Assembly: GCA_963693635.1 (NCBI GenBank)
Contig: CAVOBC010000302.1
Span: forward strand, 1 to 6,006
DNA from: CAVOBC01 sp963693635
Lineage (GTDB): Bacteria > Pseudomonadota > Gammaproteobacteria > Pseudomonadales > Azotimanducaceae
Reading direction: 5' to 3'
DNA: 6,006 nucleotides
Of this stretch, positions 4,946-6,006 are shown one piece after another; the first letter of the stretch is position 1; the number at the start of each line of letters is the position of its first letter. A program made the position numbers and the translations under genes. Under the pieces are notes generated by a model that was not told the DNA's origin, searched no databases, and was given only the letters and a program-made list of their open reading frames with translations.

Positions 4946-6006
4946 ATGAGCGACAAGCCAGATGTGAATGAAGGGCCGCTTCGTGGCGTGCGGGTGCTTG
5001 ACTTTTCCCGAATCATTGCTGGCCCCCTCTGCACCCAACACCTGGCCGACATGGGCGCAGATGTCGTCAAAGTTGAACATCCGGTGACTGGCGATGATGG
5101 GCGCCGGTTTTCGCGGGACGATGACGACCGGGGCTATTTCTTTGTCGCGTTCAATCGCTCCAAGCGGAGCGTTGCCATGGATGTGCGCAAGGACGGCGCC
5201 CGGGCACCCCTCGAAGCGCTGATCCGATGGGCAGACGTCTTGATCGAAAATTTCAGGCCTGGGGTCATGACCCGCCTTGGCCTCGACCCGGAAACCGTGA
5301 TGCCGCTCAACGAGCGACTGATTTACGCCTCGGTCTCTGCGTTCGGGCAAACGGGCAGCCAGTCCCACCGACCGGGACTTGACCCCGTGTTGCAGGCAGA
5401 AACGGGCATGATGGCGGTGACGGGAGAACCAGACGGGGCCCCCATGCGTACCGCGCAATCGTTGATCGACACACTGACCGCAGCCCATGCGACGAGTGCG
5501 ATCACCGCTGCACTCTTTGCACGTGAGCGCACCGGGTGTGGCCAGTACGTCGAACTGTCACTGCTCGATACGGCAGTGACCGCACTCGGCAATGTTGGCA
5601 CTTACGTGCTGGACCACGGCGAAGACCCACCGCGATCCGGCAATGCACACATAACGGCAACGCCGACCGGACTCTTTGAGACCGCGACAGATCCAATCTA
5701 TGTCGCGATGGCGACGGATCGGCTTTTCGAGCAACTGTGTCGTGACGTCCTGGAACGGCCGGACCTCGTCGAAGATCCGCGTTTTTCAAGTTCAGGCCGG
5801 CGACTTGAGAACCGGCCCGCGCTGTTCGAGATCCTGAACGGCATCTTCAGTGCCGAATCGGCGGACAGTTGGATGGAACGATTGCGCCACCTGCCGGCAG
5901 GCCGTGTCCGCAGCGTGACTGATGCGCTTGCTTCACCCGAGATCGCGGAACGCCAACTGGTGCAGACGATCCGTGACGGTGACAAGGACCTGCAAACCCT
6001 CGGGCT
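4946..6006 (+). CDS. Class III (CaiB/BaiF-type) CoA-transferase, 3' end beyond the window
   Basis: The frame is open from ATG 4946 to the right edge, 353 complete codons of a family usually near 390-400. Signatures in order are LRGVRVLDFSRIIAGPLCTQ (12-31), LADMGADVVKVEHP (33-46), TGDDGR (48-53), FNRSKRSVAMDV (69-80), WADVLIENFRPGV (95-107) and MTRLGLDP (108-115). The catalytic segment GLDPVLQAETGMM (144-156) carries Asp146 at the position of the aspartate that forms the acyl-enzyme anhydride in formyl-CoA transferase. Near the end, LPAGRVRSVTDALASPEIA (316-334) matches the family's C-terminal 'GIPAGPVNT..EAL' region. Such enzymes move CoA between organic acids. The donor and acceptor (oxalate, succinate, carnitine, bile acid, mesaconate and others) cannot be told here. 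The visible part has no frameshift. It is divergent from the crotonase/PhyH set but fits the same acyl-CoA theme. Confidence 0.95.
   Translation, partial: MSDKPDVNEGPLRGVRVLDFSRIIAGPLCTQHLADMGADVVKVEHPVTGDDGRRFSRDDDDRGYFFVAFNRSKRSVAMDVRKDGARAPLEALIRWADVLIENFRPGVMTRLGLDPETVMPLNERLIYASVSAFGQTGSQSHRPGLDPVLQAETGMMAVTGEPDGAPMRTAQSLIDTLTAAHATSAITAALFARERTGCGQYVELSLLDTAVTALGNVGTYVLDHGEDPPRSGNAHITATPTGLFETATDPIYVAMATDRLFEQLCRDVLERPDLVEDPRFSSSGRRLENRPALFEILNGIFSAESADSWMERLRHLPAGRVRSVTDALASPEIAERQLVQTIRDGDKDLQTLG

Noticed and set aside
4829..5488. 219-codon minus-strand ORF
   Set aside because: It is antisense to the CoA-transferase, which has unbroken family motifs on the plus strand.

Overview
The window looks like bacterial chromosome from a GC-rich proteobacterium. 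A YaeQ-family gene, mostly found in Gamma- and Betaproteobacteria, sits among genes for CoA-thioester and dioxygenase chemistry: a crotonase-fold protein, a phytanoyl-CoA-dioxygenase-like (PhyH) protein and a class III CoA-transferase. Such a PhyH/CoA-transferase/crotonase mix is common in uncultured marine or host-associated proteobacteria. The taxonomic reading is inference from gene content only.

Layout. Positions 1-374 (+) hold the N-terminal end of a second PhyH-like gene, broken by a 10-bp tandem duplication and running into a tail of 11-residue amphipathic repeats. From 454 to 3817 everything reads on the minus strand. In transcription order this is a crotonase-family protein (3817-3146), a 305-bp AT-richer gap, a PhyH-family dioxygenase (2840-2056), a SAM-dependent methyltransferase (2024-1411), a YaeQ protein (1250-723), a C-terminal scrap of a PfkB-type sugar kinase (722-588), and a 45-residue unknown protein that overlaps the scrap by four bases. 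From about 3956 (+) lies the decayed 3' half of a hybrid histidine kinase/receiver gene. It is followed by a 101-bp element with 14-bp inverted ends and internal 18-bp tandem repeats. A class III CoA-transferase then starts at 4946 and runs off the right edge.

Condition of the genes. Only yaeQ, the crotonase and the visible part of the CoA-transferase look fully intact. The PhyH and methyltransferase genes each lose their family-typical C-terminus to a one-base frameshift in a short homopolymer. The histidine kinase has at least two frameshifts, lacks its sensor and dimerisation regions, and has lost the receiver phospho-acceptor aspartate. The first PhyH and the sugar kinase are fragments. 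The large lesions point to real gene decay, as in a genome under reduction. The two single-base shifts could instead be assembly errors.

Functionally, the crotonase, PhyH protein, methyltransferase and CoA-transferase would fit catabolism or modification of acyl-CoA or small lipid-like substrates. No pathway can be named. I saw no RNA gene, CRISPR array, transposase or recognisable novel defence or biosynthetic system. The most unusual items are the 11-residue-repeat tail at 264-371 and the inverted-repeat element at 4791-4891.
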